This document shows, piece by piece, positions 1-11,119 of a stretch of 64,000 nucleotides of DNA; position 1 is the stretch's first letter; every line of letters begins with the position of its first letter. Source of the stretch: Ophiobolus disseminans (Eukaryota > Ascomycota > Dothideomycetes > Pleosporales > Phaeosphaeriaceae); the NCBI GenBank assembly GCA_010093685.1, contig MU006216.1, forward strand, positions 1 to 64,000, given 5' to 3'. The notes under the pieces were generated by a model. It saw only the letters and a program-made list of their open reading frames with translations. It did not search any database and was not told the origin of the DNA. A program made the translations under genes and the position numbers.

Positions 1-112
1 TCCTTCTGCTGGCAGCAGAGGAACGCGTCTTGCGCTTGCCCTAGCTGCGCAATAGGCGCGCTATTAGGCGCTAGTAGAGAGAGCTGCGTTGGCGCATTAA
101 TTGCGAGGCAGA

Positions 113-147
113 GGGGGCATTCCTCCGCAACTTGGAGGAATGCCCCC
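113..147. repeat. Perfect 14-bp inverted repeat (hairpin)
   Basis: GGGGGCATTCCTCC at 113-126 is exactly complementary to 134-147, with a 7-nt loop. It lies inside the decayed element at the left edge and may be an element-terminal or regulatory hairpin; no protein-coding role is seen. Confidence 0.75.
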
Positions 148-192
148 GCTGAGTTTTAGTGAGGCGAGGTGCTGCAGCCAATCAGCGATCGC

Positions 193-221
193 GGTGGAAT
201 GGCCCCCGGGGCCATTCCACC
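193..221. repeat. Perfect 14-bp inverted repeat with 1-nt spacer
   Basis: GGTGGAATGGCCCC at 193-206 is exactly complementary to 208-221. It sits 45 bp from the hairpin at 113-147 and shares its GGAATG core, so the two look related. Probably structural parts of the same element. Confidence 0.75.
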
Positions 222-1570
222 AGGTGTTCATACGGAGAGGCTACGGAAAGTGCCTCCTAGGCTTTTATTAATGCCTAGGATAGCAAGGAAGCTCAACACT
301 ACGCTCTCAAAGTGGTCGCCATGTAGGGTATAGTCTAGCAAGGCAATGCACAGTAGCAGACAGGCCTTATCTAGCTTGTTAGCTACCTAGAGCTCTTCTT
401 CCTTGTGTCCTTAGAGGTGCTAACAGGACAGTAGCTCCTCTGCAATAGAAAGCGCCTGCTTAAGGTGCGTAGATTGCGCACCTGTAAGCTTGTAAAGTAG
501 TAGCGTCTGCAGGGTAGGCTAGCTTGCGCGGTACACAAAGCAAAGAAGGCGTTTCTAGACTCTCTTGTAAGCGCAGTATGTGCTCTTCTGCAGCTTAACT
601 ATAAGCATGCAGTCTTGCGTTGCTAAAAGATCTGTAACAAAGTTAGTGATGTTTGCTTAGTTAAAGACACTAATCTTGTTGTTGCAGACTAAGTGGTATA
701 CACGCTTAATAAGGCGGTTAAAACTCTCTCTAAGGAGAACAAGAGTAGGCTCTGTGATTGGATTTGCTGCATATGCTAGCGGCGCAACCTCAGCTATGTT
801 TAGGCTATAGAAGTAGCGTAGCCATCGCGTTATCTCAAGCTAGGGGGATATCTTAGTCTTAGAGACGTGGCTGCTGTAGATGTGTGCTCTAGCGTCTTGC
901 TCTTGCATCCCTGCTGTAAGCTGCTCATTAATTAGGGCTTAAAAGACGTTAACATGCGCTCTTAGTGTACTGTCCACTAGCTCCTAGGCTTGATCTGAGA
1001 CAGTGACTGTGAAGAAGGAGCTCTGAGGGCTAGAGGCAAAGTAGCGTTAGCAGGATACCTTAGTGAACATAGGCCCACTATCCTCAGCTAGAATGCCTGC
1101 TATATTTGCTTGCCGGCCTGGCTTCCGTAGCACAAGGCGGTGTACATTGAAGTGCTTTCCTATAGATGCCTTAGCTCTTTTCCTGTTAAGCGCAGTACAA
1201 AACTGCAGCGGGTGCACTAGTAGCCAGGATAGGTTATAAGGTGTGGAATTAGCGGATTTGTTGCAGGTGGGATTGGGATGCGTGCAGTAGCTGGATCTAG
1301 GAGTTGGTATTGGTGGCAGAGATTGGTGGCAAGCAGATTGGATAGATTTCGTGATTTTAAGGATGCTGAGGAATTAGTAGCAGCATAACGCGCATCATCA
1401 AGGTGATGGACTTTGATATAGTTGGAAAGATTAGTAGGCGGAACAGCATAGCCACATGGCTTGCAGATAAGCAGGCTTAAGGGAGGATAGAAGCTAAACA
1501 GGTCTATAGCTGTGGTAATAGTAGCACTGTAGCAGCTGCAGGAGTCAAGTAAAGGGAAAGAGGGCACAGT

Positions 1571-2249
1571 ATGCTTTGCAACAAATTGCTATGCTAAACA
1601 ACGCGCTTGCGTAACGCATTATGCATTACGCGTTACGCGCTGCTGCAAAGCTGCGCGTTTTGTTATTGTTTACATTATCTCTAAGTTTAGGTGAAAGAGA
1701 CAGAGCGCGGTGAAGGCAAGGGCAAAAAGTAGGGCACTAAAAGAGGCATAGATGCAGCAGCAGTAAGCGAGTAATTCTAATGAGGCGAGAGGCTAGACAT
1801 GGGTGTGATGCAGGGACGGCGATGATTGGATAGTAAATTTTAAAGGGAGTGAGGTGCTGGATTATTCTGGCATGTATCCTAGTGTTGCTTTGATACAGCG
1901 CTACGTAAAAGCTCCTTGCGCCTATAATAGTTACAAAAGCATATTATCGTGTCCCAAGGGCCTGATCACAGCATAGTAGGTTACATCAAGCCTTGTGACC
2001 GCTGCAACGCCTGTGTTTATGCTAGATCGCCCTGGTAATTAGGACCTCAGCTTACGCTAAGTGACCCCGCACGTCTGATGTAATCATCGCCGCGTAATCT
2101 GTCACTAGCGGCTGTTAGGACTGTGGCTTAGCTCTAACGGTAGGGATCTTATCGAAAAAGATCACTGCAGCCTGATCAACGCAATCCACTTCCGACATAT
2201 ATCGTACAGAACTATCTGCTACCTTGTTCACTGCAAAGAACTGTGCGTG
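1571..2249. other. Non-coding stretch upstream of the HET gene
   Basis: Apart from the 1609-1638 inverted repeat I see no gene, RNA or element ends here. It holds the presumed promoter of the HET gene that starts at 2250. Confidence 0.5.
1609..1638. repeat. 9-bp inverted repeat in a TAACGC-rich tract
   Basis: GCGTAACGC at 1609-1617 is complementary to 1630-1638. The surrounding 1590-1660 tract is unusually rich in GCGTAACGC-like words. It lies just upstream of the decayed minus-strand element gene and could mark that end of the element. Confidence 0.5.
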
Positions 2250-3650
2250 ATGGAGAATCTCTATGCAGAAGCACCGCTCAACCTTCAAGAGCAAGAGATA
2301 CGACTGGTAAAGCTTGAGCACAGCCACGTCTCTGAGCCGATCAAGTGCAGCCTTCAGACTTACAAGCTTGACGATCAAATTCCAGCGTACGTCGCACTAT
2401 CGTATGCTTGGGGCATCAAGGAACGACACGATGATGTTCAGCTCAATGGTTTACCCTTCGCCGTTGGACGAAGTCTGTGGTCTTTCTTGCACCAAATGCG
2501 AGTGCAGCATCAATACATCACCCTCTGGATCGATGCGATCAGTATCAACCAAGCGAACGTGCTTGAACAGAATCACCAGGTGCAGATGATGCGCCGCATC
2601 TATACCCACGCGCACTCAGTGTGGGTGTGGCTGGGCGAAGCCGACGACCTCACTCATAGCGATATCGGAATGCAGTACATAAGGGCACGAAAGCCTTTTG
2701 GCGACAGAGAAGTCAACTTCAAGAAGCTCTGGAACCTACGGAAAGCAAGGGCTGTACTTGGACTATGTGAGAGAGGGTATTGGAAGCGGATCTGGATTGT
2801 GCAGGAGATTATGTTGGCGAGGAAAGCAACAGTTATATGTGGCAATCAGCAAGTCAGTTGGATGAAGCTGCAGCAACTCATAACCGACCTGCAAATAATC
2901 TTGGACAAGGGACGAGCTATGCACACAATCGGAGTATCCGACGTCCTCGAGAGCCCGGCCACGGTCATTGTCCAGGCGAAGTCGCAGTGGGACGGCAACC
3001 CACCACCACTCACTTCCCTTCTCGAACAATACCAGAATCAGCATTCGACGGACATTCGAGATAAAGTGTATGCGCTGCATGGCTTGGCAAGTAATAGCGG
3101 CGCCATAGCCATTGACTATCGCATCGACCCGAAGGCTCTGCTAGTCGAGATGATTTACCATACTTGCTCGGTGCAAGCTTCGAAAACGGATATGAAGAGA
3201 TCGAAGAAAGAATTGCTTCGTTTTGCGAAGATGGTGAGAGATGCGCTCAAAGTGATGTGTACGGAGGAAGAGCTGGGGTTTTATATTTCGGTCGCGAGAG
3301 GGGACGGTGTGGCTTCTGAGAAGGACTATGGGCTTCGGGTGCGAGGTCAACAGACGGATGAGAAAGCTCCGTGGCACTATTCCTCGATATATCAGGAAAG
3401 TAGTCCTTGGAGTGTGGGCGTCGCTCGCTCTAACGGCCAGCCTAATGCACGAAGCGATGATCCACTGTTAGAAAGCGGACCTACACGGCGCCGTATTTCG
3501 GTAGCTTGCAATCGGTGCCGAAAGAGGAAGTGTCGATGCAGTGGGGACCCAGGGAATGGTAAAGGATGTACGAACTGCAGGCAAGCTGGAATGGAGACGA
3601 GCAGTTGCCAATTCCGCCGCATCGGATCCGACATTAGCAAAGTTCTATAA
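2250..3650 (+). CDS. Heterokaryon-incompatibility (HET) protein with C-terminal Zn2Cys6 cluster
   Basis: A single-exon frame of 466 residues. The HET domain is clear: YVALSYAWG (about 47-55), LWIDAISINQ (92-101), VWVWLGE (124-130) and an RIWIVQE block further on; DIRDKVYALHGLA follows. HET domains trigger or relay cell death in fungal non-self recognition. Instead of the usual long C-terminal half, the protein changes at about residue 330 into a basic region and ends in a zinc cluster at 421-453 with spacing C-x2-C-x6-C-x9-C-x2-C-x8-C, the canonical Zn2Cys6 pattern, 13 residues before the stop. A zinc cluster normally sits at the N-terminus of a transcription factor, so this looks like a fusion of a HET gene with the start of a regulator gene. 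The start is the ATG at 2250. Nothing is broken in frame, but expression and an alternative two-gene model are untested. Confidence 0.8.
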   Translation: MENLYAEAPLNLQEQEIRLVKLEHSHVSEPIKCSLQTYKLDDQIPAYVALSYAWGIKERHDDVQLNGLPFAVGRSLWSFLHQMRVQHQYITLWIDAISINQANVLEQNHQVQMMRRIYTHAHSVWVWLGEADDLTHSDIGMQYIRARKPFGDREVNFKKLWNLRKARAVLGLCERGYWKRIWIVQEIMLARKATVICGNQQVSWMKLQQLITDLQIILDKGRAMHTIGVSDVLESPATVIVQAKSQWDGNPPPLTSLLEQYQNQHSTDIRDKVYALHGLASNSGAIAIDYRIDPKALLVEMIYHTCSVQASKTDMKRSKKELLRFAKMVRDALKVMCTEEELGFYISVARGDGVASEKDYGLRVRGQQTDEKAPWHYSSIYQESSPWSVGVARSNGQPNARSDDPLLESGPTRRRISVACNRCRKRKCRCSGDPGNGKGCTNCRQAGMETSSCQFRRIGSDISKVL

Positions 3651-4139
3651 AACCACTTACCGTGGTGATCGGAGTATCGCTCGGATCGGGGCAGCGCCTG
3701 GGAACGCCCAAACTTGCGCACCCACAACAGTGGGTTGCGATACACATCTTTACCAAACCTACTGCTTCGCCTAGTCTGGCCACTCACACTCTGCGTGCCC
3801 TTCTTCGTGGTATCGTTGACCGCTGCGAAAGGTAGGGGTACGATTTTAGTGTTTGCCTAACAATTTGAAGAACGCCACAGCGTTATTGTATCTAGCATAG
3901 CGCATAGTAAGTTACGATACAAGTTTATATAAGTAACCTTAGCCCTTCCGCTGAGCCACTTAACCCGCTTCTAACCCGGAGACACTCGGAATTTACACAA
4001 TAACAGACTTAGTGCCCCCAAAATTGATGAGAAAACACTTGATCAACAGGGCTCTTGTCCCAATGTAGCAGAGTTTGAAGATCCGGCAACGACGGCGTTC
4101 GAGCAAGGGAGTGAAGCTAAAGTGGGAGTATACGCAGTA

Positions 4140-4295
4140 TGTCAGTCTGGCACCTTGCTTCACTGAGTACACTATGAATGCTCTACTCACGTGAGCCTCA
4201 ATTGCTTGCTTACTCAGCTCTCTTGTGTATTTAATCGCCCTCTGTAGCTTCCTCAATACAACAACCTTCTCCTTCGTCTCTGCTCCAATTCCACA
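4140..4295 (+). mobile_element. Solo LTR, type A variant, with 5-bp target duplication
   Basis: Begins TGTCAGTCTGGCACC and ends TTCCACA. The five bases CAGTA occur directly before (4135-4139) and directly after it (4296-4300). The body matches the LTRs at 8446 and 52080 (TCACGTGA, a TATA-like TGTATTTAATCG, then CAATACAACAACCTTCTCC). No internal retrotransposon sequence is present, so this is a solo LTR left by LTR-LTR recombination. Confidence 0.9.
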
Positions 4296-4650
4296 CAGTA
4301 GACAGAACTGTAACGGGCTGAGCCCCGAGTCACATGACTAGGCTGCTAGCCTAGTCGCTTCCCCGCCGCCAAGAGCACACGGGCCGCGCACCAACCCTCA
4401 ACAAGTAGGATAGCTGCACACTCTTCCTTTTCTCTTCATCTCGACTGTAAATAGCATCTGGGTTAGGTAGCTGGAATACAGTGCCTACAGACCGTTCACA
4501 AGAACGATCAACAACATGATCAGTATTGTTGGAATTTTGCTGCTTTTAGCTAGAGTTAGGAGCTTAGATCTACAAAGAATAATACGACGTTCACTGCGAC
4601 TTTAAGTATTGAAGAAAAAGATATTTAGGAGGCTGATATGATGTTCGCGT

Positions 4651-4980
4651 CCCAGCACGGGTGTCCCAGCGCTCAGGGAGGGACGTTACATCATCATGGA
4701 GTTCATTGACGGCAAGCATCTCAATTCTATGGGGGAGGCCTTGGACGGCATTGCGAAGGCACTAGCACATTCTTCGCAACTTCAGAGTAACAAACCTGGC
4801 CCACTCAGCGGAGGTCTCGCATGCGGACTTCTTTGGATAGATGGAGATTGGATCTCGCCAACAAGAGCCGAGGACATCGAAAACTATTTCAACACACGAC
4901 AGCTACAACGCCACAAGAAAATGAGTAACGTCACCCACTGCGAAGCGAGACACTTTTGCACTTTGAACTCACAAATTTAG
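4651..4980 (+). pseudogene. Fragment of an APH/choline-kinase-like phosphotransferase
   Basis: The frame VPALREGRYIIMEFIDG followed by a block with GPLSGGLACGLLW and IENYFNTRQL resembles the N-lobe/C-lobe junction of fungal aminoglycoside-phosphotransferase-like proteins (hinge MEFIDG). The region that should carry the catalytic H-x-D loop and DFG-like motif is not recognisable, and the frame stops at 4980. There is no N-terminal ATP-binding lobe upstream. I call it a relic; the short intact frame could in principle still be translated. Confidence 0.5.
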
Positions 4981-5519
4981 TCGAACGCAAGAGCCTCGTC
5001 CTAAGAATATCACGATCCTTTCAATAGCATGTACACATTCTCATACTAGCTTGTGAGCGAGATCCTCGCCACATTGCCGACGCTGTTGATCATTTCGTCG
5101 GCGCTCTCCAAGCTCACCCTTTCTTCCTACCCCTGCTTCTTTGGTCCTAAAGGGGATAATGAGTATTTCGGAAGCATGAGACAAGTGTTGTGGTCATAAT
5201 CATCGTATACTCTGAACCTCATCACGATCAGCAGCCTGAAAGCCTTGTTCCGGGAGTTTCTCCGTGCCTTCTCAGTAGTGCGACAAATTAGCCGTATTTT
5301 ATGATCCGCGAGCGAAATTATGTAAGTTTGATCGTGCGCCACAGACTGATCCTAAAGTGAGTGCGACGTTAAAAATAAGTGTGGCTCATTTTCCCAATGC
5401 CCCTAGTTCCTTGCTGGACGTGTCCTTACTGTAGACGCGCGGCCACGGCCGGCCTGCTGAGATGCCTCGCTCATCTATCCACCACCCACACCACTACCCA
5501 ACACAACAGTTCAATAGGT

Positions 5520-6842
5520 ATGGACAAAGCAAGTCGTGCATTGGTAGAAGGGGTCCCTCTAGGTGTTCCTTTCTCATTTCGTGCTCTTGCAGACCATAGG
5601 GAATTTCCTCACTCTACAGCCCATCATCGTTCGCAAGGGCAACGATCGCTAGAGCAGAAGGCCCAAGACCAGCAATACCTCACGTGTAAAGGGCCAGGCT
5701 GAAGACAGCAGGAAGGCTAGGTTGAACAGAGATGAATTCGATGGAGTCTATCTAGAGCCAGAGAGCAGGCTGACTTTATAGCAGACTGCTGGCTTCTGGA
5801 AGTTTCTACATACATCAGCATTTGTCAGCTGTCAGAAGAACATATCTTGTTCTGGCTAGTTCCAGGACATTCCATGACGTTCCATGATGTTCCAATGAAC
5901 CGAAGTGTATCCACTGAGGACAGTAGAGGTCTAACCTCTTACACTCGTCAAGGTCAGGATTAGTGTCTTCTTATACTTAACGGCTATGGCAGCCACCTTA
6001 CGTTGGATTTTATTAACTACTGCGACTCTTATAGCATCCTCCTAGCTGTGTTTCCGCCTTACAGTACCTATACTTTGCAGCCACTTGACGTTGTTATGTT
6101 CAAACCTCTCTTAAGCGCCTACTCTACTGCCCTTACCAACTACCTCCAGCAGAGCCAAGGGTTGGTACCTATTAAGAAAGGCGACTTCTTCCTACTATTT
6201 TGGGCAGCGTAGAAGTCCTCCTTCACGCTAGAGCTTGCCCTCAAGGCCTTTGAAAGTACTAGTATATGGCCTATAGACAGAGAGACTATACCAAAGCGTT
6301 TCACAGACAATACCTTAGAGGGGCCTGCACAGCCCTCCACTCTCACTTCGAACGACTAGCGTTATATAGAGCGTCTCGTACGCTCTGCAGTGAGTGATTA
6401 GGGCGCAGATGAGTTAAAAAAGCTCTCCTAAACAGTCCACTCACTAGCCACCTAGAACAAGCTACTACGCCACGAAAACAAGGGCTTGAAGGATGCTCTT
6501 GTAGTCAAAAAGAAGCATAGGAAGGTTACTAAGCCTCTTGACCTGCAGCAGAGGGAGGAGTACTATAGTGGTGCTAACTTCTGGTCTCCGCGAAAGATTA
6601 GAGAGGCCCGTGCCCGTAAGGCCGTGAAGGCTCAGGAACAACACCAAGAAATGCTTGCAAAGGCAAACAGGAAGGAGCTTAAGGCTGCTGCAAAGCTCTA
6701 CAAAGATCAGATAGCTGAGGAGAAACATGTTGCAAGGGAGGAAGCCAAAGTAGTGCGAGAGGAGGCAAAGGTCAAAAAGGCGGCTGAGCGCGCAGCCAAA
6801 ATCGAAGCTCAAAACACTAAAAAAGCTGCCCAAACGTCCTAA
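5520..6842 (+). pseudogene. Internally deleted pogo/Fot-type DDE transposase
   Basis: The first segment (5520-5702) starts MDKASRALVEGVPLG and resembles the psq/CENP-B-type HTH found at the N-terminus of fungal pogo-family transposases. The second (about 5930-6842) carries the catalytic core remnant LILNGYGSHLTLDF, then YSTYTLQPLDVVMFKPL, and a lysine-rich C-terminal coiled region ending at 6842. The DNA-binding middle and the first catalytic Asp region between them are missing. The second part is cut by several TAG stops, one where a Trp codon is expected (6210-6212), again a CpA-to-TpA type change. A non-autonomous relic. Confidence 0.7.
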
Positions 6843-7994
6843 TTAGGCAAGAGGAGAGCCTGAAGCCCTCTCCCATCTGCGCCCAAGTGCCAGAAACGCT
6901 GTGGTGTTTCTGGAGGTGTGTCAGATATCAGGGGTGCTGTGAGGCTACCAACACTGAAAGAAACAGGAGGGGCCGGCACAAGCGCCTTGGCACACTAGTA
7001 CTAGATCTGACATCTGGTCAAACTCCGCACTTGACTAGAGAACAAGACAATGCAACCCATCATCATCAATTCATCTTATCTATCATCAGGTTTCAATACC
7101 TCATCAATTTAACAAGGTGTCGCTGCGTCGTCAGAGGCTGCACCAGCTGCGCCACCCAAAGTCAACTCTTGTGGCCGCCACATCAAGGTTCCACACAAAT
7201 ATAGATAATACAAAGTCATCGCGAGCATGTTGCCAGTAGCTCCTCTAGAAAATCTCACTATAATAGCTGTTGTGGCGGTTGCAATAACCTCATTTTTGTG
7301 GTAGTAAGCATGTTGTTTTTGGGGCGACTAGTGACCTGGGGCGACTAGCGCACATGCACAGTAAGCGAGCCGCGTCTCTTTCGAGCCATGTGGATCAGCC
7401 CGCTAAGCGTGGATGGCCATGCGGTGCCTTGCTTTTCGCACCGTAGTACAGCCGATGTGCATATAGTTTTATTCAACTGTGAATGAGAGCGCGTCGAGTG
7501 TCGTGGCCTTGCCTTTTCGAGATTGGGGATCCTCAGCCGCAGAGGATCCAGAAGCACCATCGATATCCGGGTACAGCATCCGAGTTGAGGTTGGATAATG
7601 CGAGCGGTTTCAACGGTCCTAGTCTTCCCGTGCGTTGCAACGTTGGTCTAGACTCGGTGTATGATGTCCGCGAGCTAGTGTCTGGATGCGGAGTGAGGAG
7701 CTGGAAGCGCCAGACAACATGGTAAACGTGTACTCACCATGGACTGTGGTCAGCGCTAATCAACTGAAGGCCAACACTTTCTCTCGACCGTTACTGGTGA
7801 GCGTGATGTCTGATCTCGAAATATCAACTCCATCATCAGCTAGCCACGAGCAGCGGATCAGGGATTTCCTGGTATGTCTCGACATTCGAGCAAGTATTGC
7901 GAGCATACTCCAAAGAGTCGAGGCGGTCAACCAGCGCCACCGAGCTATCGTCAGGCCAAAGTAGCCCCAGCGGTAGCAGCGCCACCGACTCAAA
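6843..7994. other. Gene-free stretch between the transposase relic and the HET pseudogene
   Basis: Only short overlapping frames without recognisable motifs. Repeated GGGGCGACTAG words near 7320-7350 may belong to the transposon end, but no matching inverted copy was found on the left side. Confidence 0.4.
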
Positions 7995-10227
7995 TTATCG
8001 TAGCTCAAACGTCTGCAAGTTCTCCTCTTCCGTGTCCCAAACCTGCATGATGGCCTTGTTGAGCACACCGGAAACATATGCACTGCCCACAAAGTAATAC
8101 CAGCTCGAACGGGGGCGGATGATCACTGGATCCCGGCATCCGGCGATGACGACGACGAGATCACCTGGTCGCATGACCTCTGGCCCCAATCCAACGTGGC
8201 TGCCGGGGGTGACGAACATTCTGTGGCACTGCCAGATTGGAAGAACTTTGCGGTACAAGTGCAGCTTGATTCCTGGGTCCAAATTATTGGACCATGCGAT
8301 GACGGCGCCAAAATCTTCGAATCGTACTGTTCCTGTTACATTCAAAATGTTCTCGAACGGGTGGGTATAACTCCGCATAATACCAAATTGCTCGTAGTTA
8401 TCTCTTGAGGGCCCAGAATTTACGACCAAGGATCTCGAACATAGTTGTCAGCCTGGCACCTTAGTTCACACAGTACATGTGAACTACATCCTCACGTGAC
8501 TCTTAGTCACTGGCTTACTCATCGTGTTGTGTATATAATCGCTCTCCGTAGCTCTCTCAATACAACAACCTTCTCCCTCTTTTCTGCCCTGTCTCTCACA
8601 TCCGACAATAGTAGTGAGGGGCGAGGGTCCGAAAAAGTGATTTCCAATCGTCAACGAATCTTTCTCGCAGTTCCCTGAATGAGTGAGCCTCCATGTCATG
8701 GGTACATGCAAGTAGAATTTCGAAAAGACTGATGGCGCTAGCGGCATCGGTGTCAGCGGTCCGATTCAGATGCAGAGGTCTGATGTTGTGATCCCAGAAG
8801 ATGGCAATGTCCTGAAGAACCCCCCAGAGGCTCGAATTCTGGTTCGTCCACACATTGTGTTGGTCTTCTGGGACCAGATCGTCTAGACTCGTGTTTGGCG
8901 CTACGGACTGGAAAGCAACCGAGGAAACAGTTGCGAGAATCAAGCCTTTGGCGAAAAGGTGTCAGATTGATTAGGTTCTCTAGATGGATCTGAGATGAAG
9001 TGTGATGACTTGATTGATTGTTCTGTGTTGTAGGTGCCTAGCTCATCTGTGTTCAGATGGCTAACCGGCGCTATCTACGGGTCGCCAATAAGCGCTGCTA
9101 AGCCTCGCTTAGGCCACATCTGGGTTTCCTCCCCAATTTATACGACGCATCTGACAAAAGGCTTCCGTTCGATACAGTGACGTTCTTCGACTTCGAAAAT
9201 CGGGGTGTGTCCGGTTCGCGGCTCATCTCGAACAGTGTGGTGTCGAAAGGGCGTGGAGGGATCCTCCAATCAACAACCCATGACGGCAGCGGAGTGCTGT
9301 CTGGATCCCAGTCGCGATTGTGATGCATGAAGGTCCAAAGCCTCGGTAGTAGACCTTCATGTACACACACCCTGGCGACGTCGAGTAGGACCTCGTTGGC
9401 TGTCTTGTTATAGTCTGGTACGATGCTACGAGCAACACGCTCATCGTTGGTAAACGGCAGGGCTAGTATAGCATACACGCGGTCGCGATCATCGGAGCAC
9501 TTGAGTTGCCTCGTATATATTAATGCATCGACGAAGTCGAAATCCTGGGCCTGCGGGCGCAAGTGGCCGATCCAGGCTGCCTTGTGGAACTGATGAAGTT
9601 GGTTGTATCCTCGAGCAGTGGCCTGTATAGTCTTGAGTCGAATCGACTCGGTGCCCCAGACACAGCTCGCACGTTACACGAGAAGAACTTCCTGCACCAC
9701 CCAAAGCCTTGTGAACCATGTACAGGTAAACAGGGCGTCTAGGGCATCAGCTTCGGCGTCGATGATCTCCAGGTCTTTCTTCTTGCGCAGCACATGAAAC
9801 TGGGCGCCGCTAGACCGTACGGATCGGAACCAAGCCATACGAGGAACTGGCTAGCTGTGCTGTAGATATCTCCCATGAGTTTGACTTGATGGCCTCGCTC
9901 TTTGATATTATCTTGATCGATACACACAGCATCTACCCACAGTGTCGTCCAGGAGTCTTTGTATCTGAACCGGCGCAATGCCGCTTCAAGGTTCCGGGCC
10001 AATGGTATGTGTCCTTCACCTAGATCCATAGTACCATGCCGTGTGCTATCACCCCACACGTATGAAAGCGCCCAAGTGGTTGGCTCTACCTCGGCATTGA
10101 GGTCGACCCATTGAAGCGTCCCTCTCAGGGGTGCGTTGTAGCTTCCAGGTTCGACATGTAGGACCCGTATAGCTGTGCTCGAAGGCAAAGGATAGTATGA
10201 GTAGATCTTCCTGAGCTCCAAATTCAT
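7995..10227 (-). pseudogene. Broken HET-domain gene
   Basis: Read on the minus strand, the N-terminal part is a good HET domain: WALSYVWGDS, LWVDAVCIDQDN, FLVWLGSDP. The frame then shifts near 9800, and a TAA at 9674-9676 interrupts the LWVVQEVLL block. A long conserved frame continues (DDRDRVYAILALP, LPSWVVDWR) to 9098. The last part, with HVGLGPEVMRPGDLVVV and a Y..VGSAYVSG motif typical of HET C-termini, survives at 8429-7995 but is separated from the rest by extra sequence and by a solo LTR (8446-8607). At least one frameshift, one nonsense codon and one insertion make it non-functional. Confidence 0.85.
8446..8607 (+). mobile_element. Solo LTR, type A, in a HET pseudogene
   Basis: 162 bp, from TGTCAGCCTGGCACC to CACATCCGACA, flanked on both sides by ATAGT (8441-8445 and 8608-8612). 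Contains TCACGTGA and a TATA box (GTATATAATCG). Same length and near-identical to the copy at 52080-52241. Confidence 0.95.
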
Positions 10228-11119
10228 GATGCGGAGTTAGATGTGGGGCAAGGCCAGAACAATGAGGTTGAGAAGGCGGTTGTCGTGTGTGCACTAGACA
10301 CGCCCGATACTCCCGGAAGTGAAGTAGGTCTTGAATATTTCTGCACTTCTTATCGAGGTTGGGGCGATGATGTGATGTTAATTCTCGTTGCGTGATGCTG
10401 GCGGCGGATTGTTGTTGGCAGGGCAGGTTCGGCTGAGGTGCAGTTGCCTAACCCCTCCACGTTTTGATATCAGCGGCTGCATCTCAGCCCACGAACACAG
10501 CAGAACTGCTCATACTTCATGTTTCCAAACTGATTCTGCAACGTGGGGAATGCCAAACATTTCTCCCACCCGATCGATTCAAACGATAAGGTTACCTCGA
10601 TCTCAAGCGGTTTCACCAATTTTAGATTGTGGTCTGCCACACAAATGCTTTTCGAACAGAATTGTAGATGACTGTCGGATGAAGTCAAAAAGGGTGTTCG
10701 GAAACGGCTGCTGGGCTATCAGGAAAATGGTTCCTAAGACGAGCCGAAAGCTAAATAGGATATGCAGGAGGCTATCAATCAGGAAAATGGAAAGGACATG
10801 GAAGTAGAAACCCGACATCTGAACCTAAAACATTACGTATTGCGTGTCTGCAGTCTCCAACGGAGCACCTGCGCCCACCCGCTCCACGTTGCGGCGAGAG
10901 GACGCTGTATTCCCTGTACTTTGGTGTCGTCTTCTCTTCATGACGGTGTTGATGTGACATAGTCTTCTTTCTTGTTGAGCGTAGTGCTGGTACTTGCACG
11001 AGCCGTGTCCGTAGCGGTCTGACCAGGCATTGAGCCAAGAATCGGCGAAATGGCCGATATCATATCTTGAAGCTCTCAACTTCTCGGGATATATCCATAT
11101 TCCCAAGGTCGTCTTGAAC
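10228..11119. other. Gene-free stretch
   Basis: Short frames on both strands, none with motifs or with plausible codon use. Presumably the 5' side of the HET pseudogene and 3' untranslated sequence of the elongin C gene. Confidence 0.4.

Larger units (their letters stand above)
1..1570 (-). pseudogene. Decayed mobile-element gene with DUF3505-type C2H2-like N-terminus
   Basis: On the minus strand the first conceptual segment (1567-1217) contains CKPCGYAVPPTN followed by an H-H pair, a C-x2-C...HH arrangement like the DUF3505 domain found at the N-terminus of helicase-type element proteins in ascomycetes. Further down the same strand, stretches such as LRYFYSLNIAEVAPLAY and AANPITEPTLVLL remain readable but are broken by many stops. 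Several stops replace expected Trp or Gln codons (TAG, TAA), which fits CpA-to-TpA change as made by RIP. No ATG-to-stop frame longer than about 115 codons survives. The left end runs off the window. Family naming is from recall of motif style, so moderate confidence; that it is dead is clear. Confidence 0.45.

Noticed and set aside
4140..8607. A full-length LTR retrotransposon between the two LTRs at 4140 and 8446
   Set aside because: Each LTR has its own different 5-bp duplication and no gag/pol sequence lies between them, so they are independent solo LTRs.
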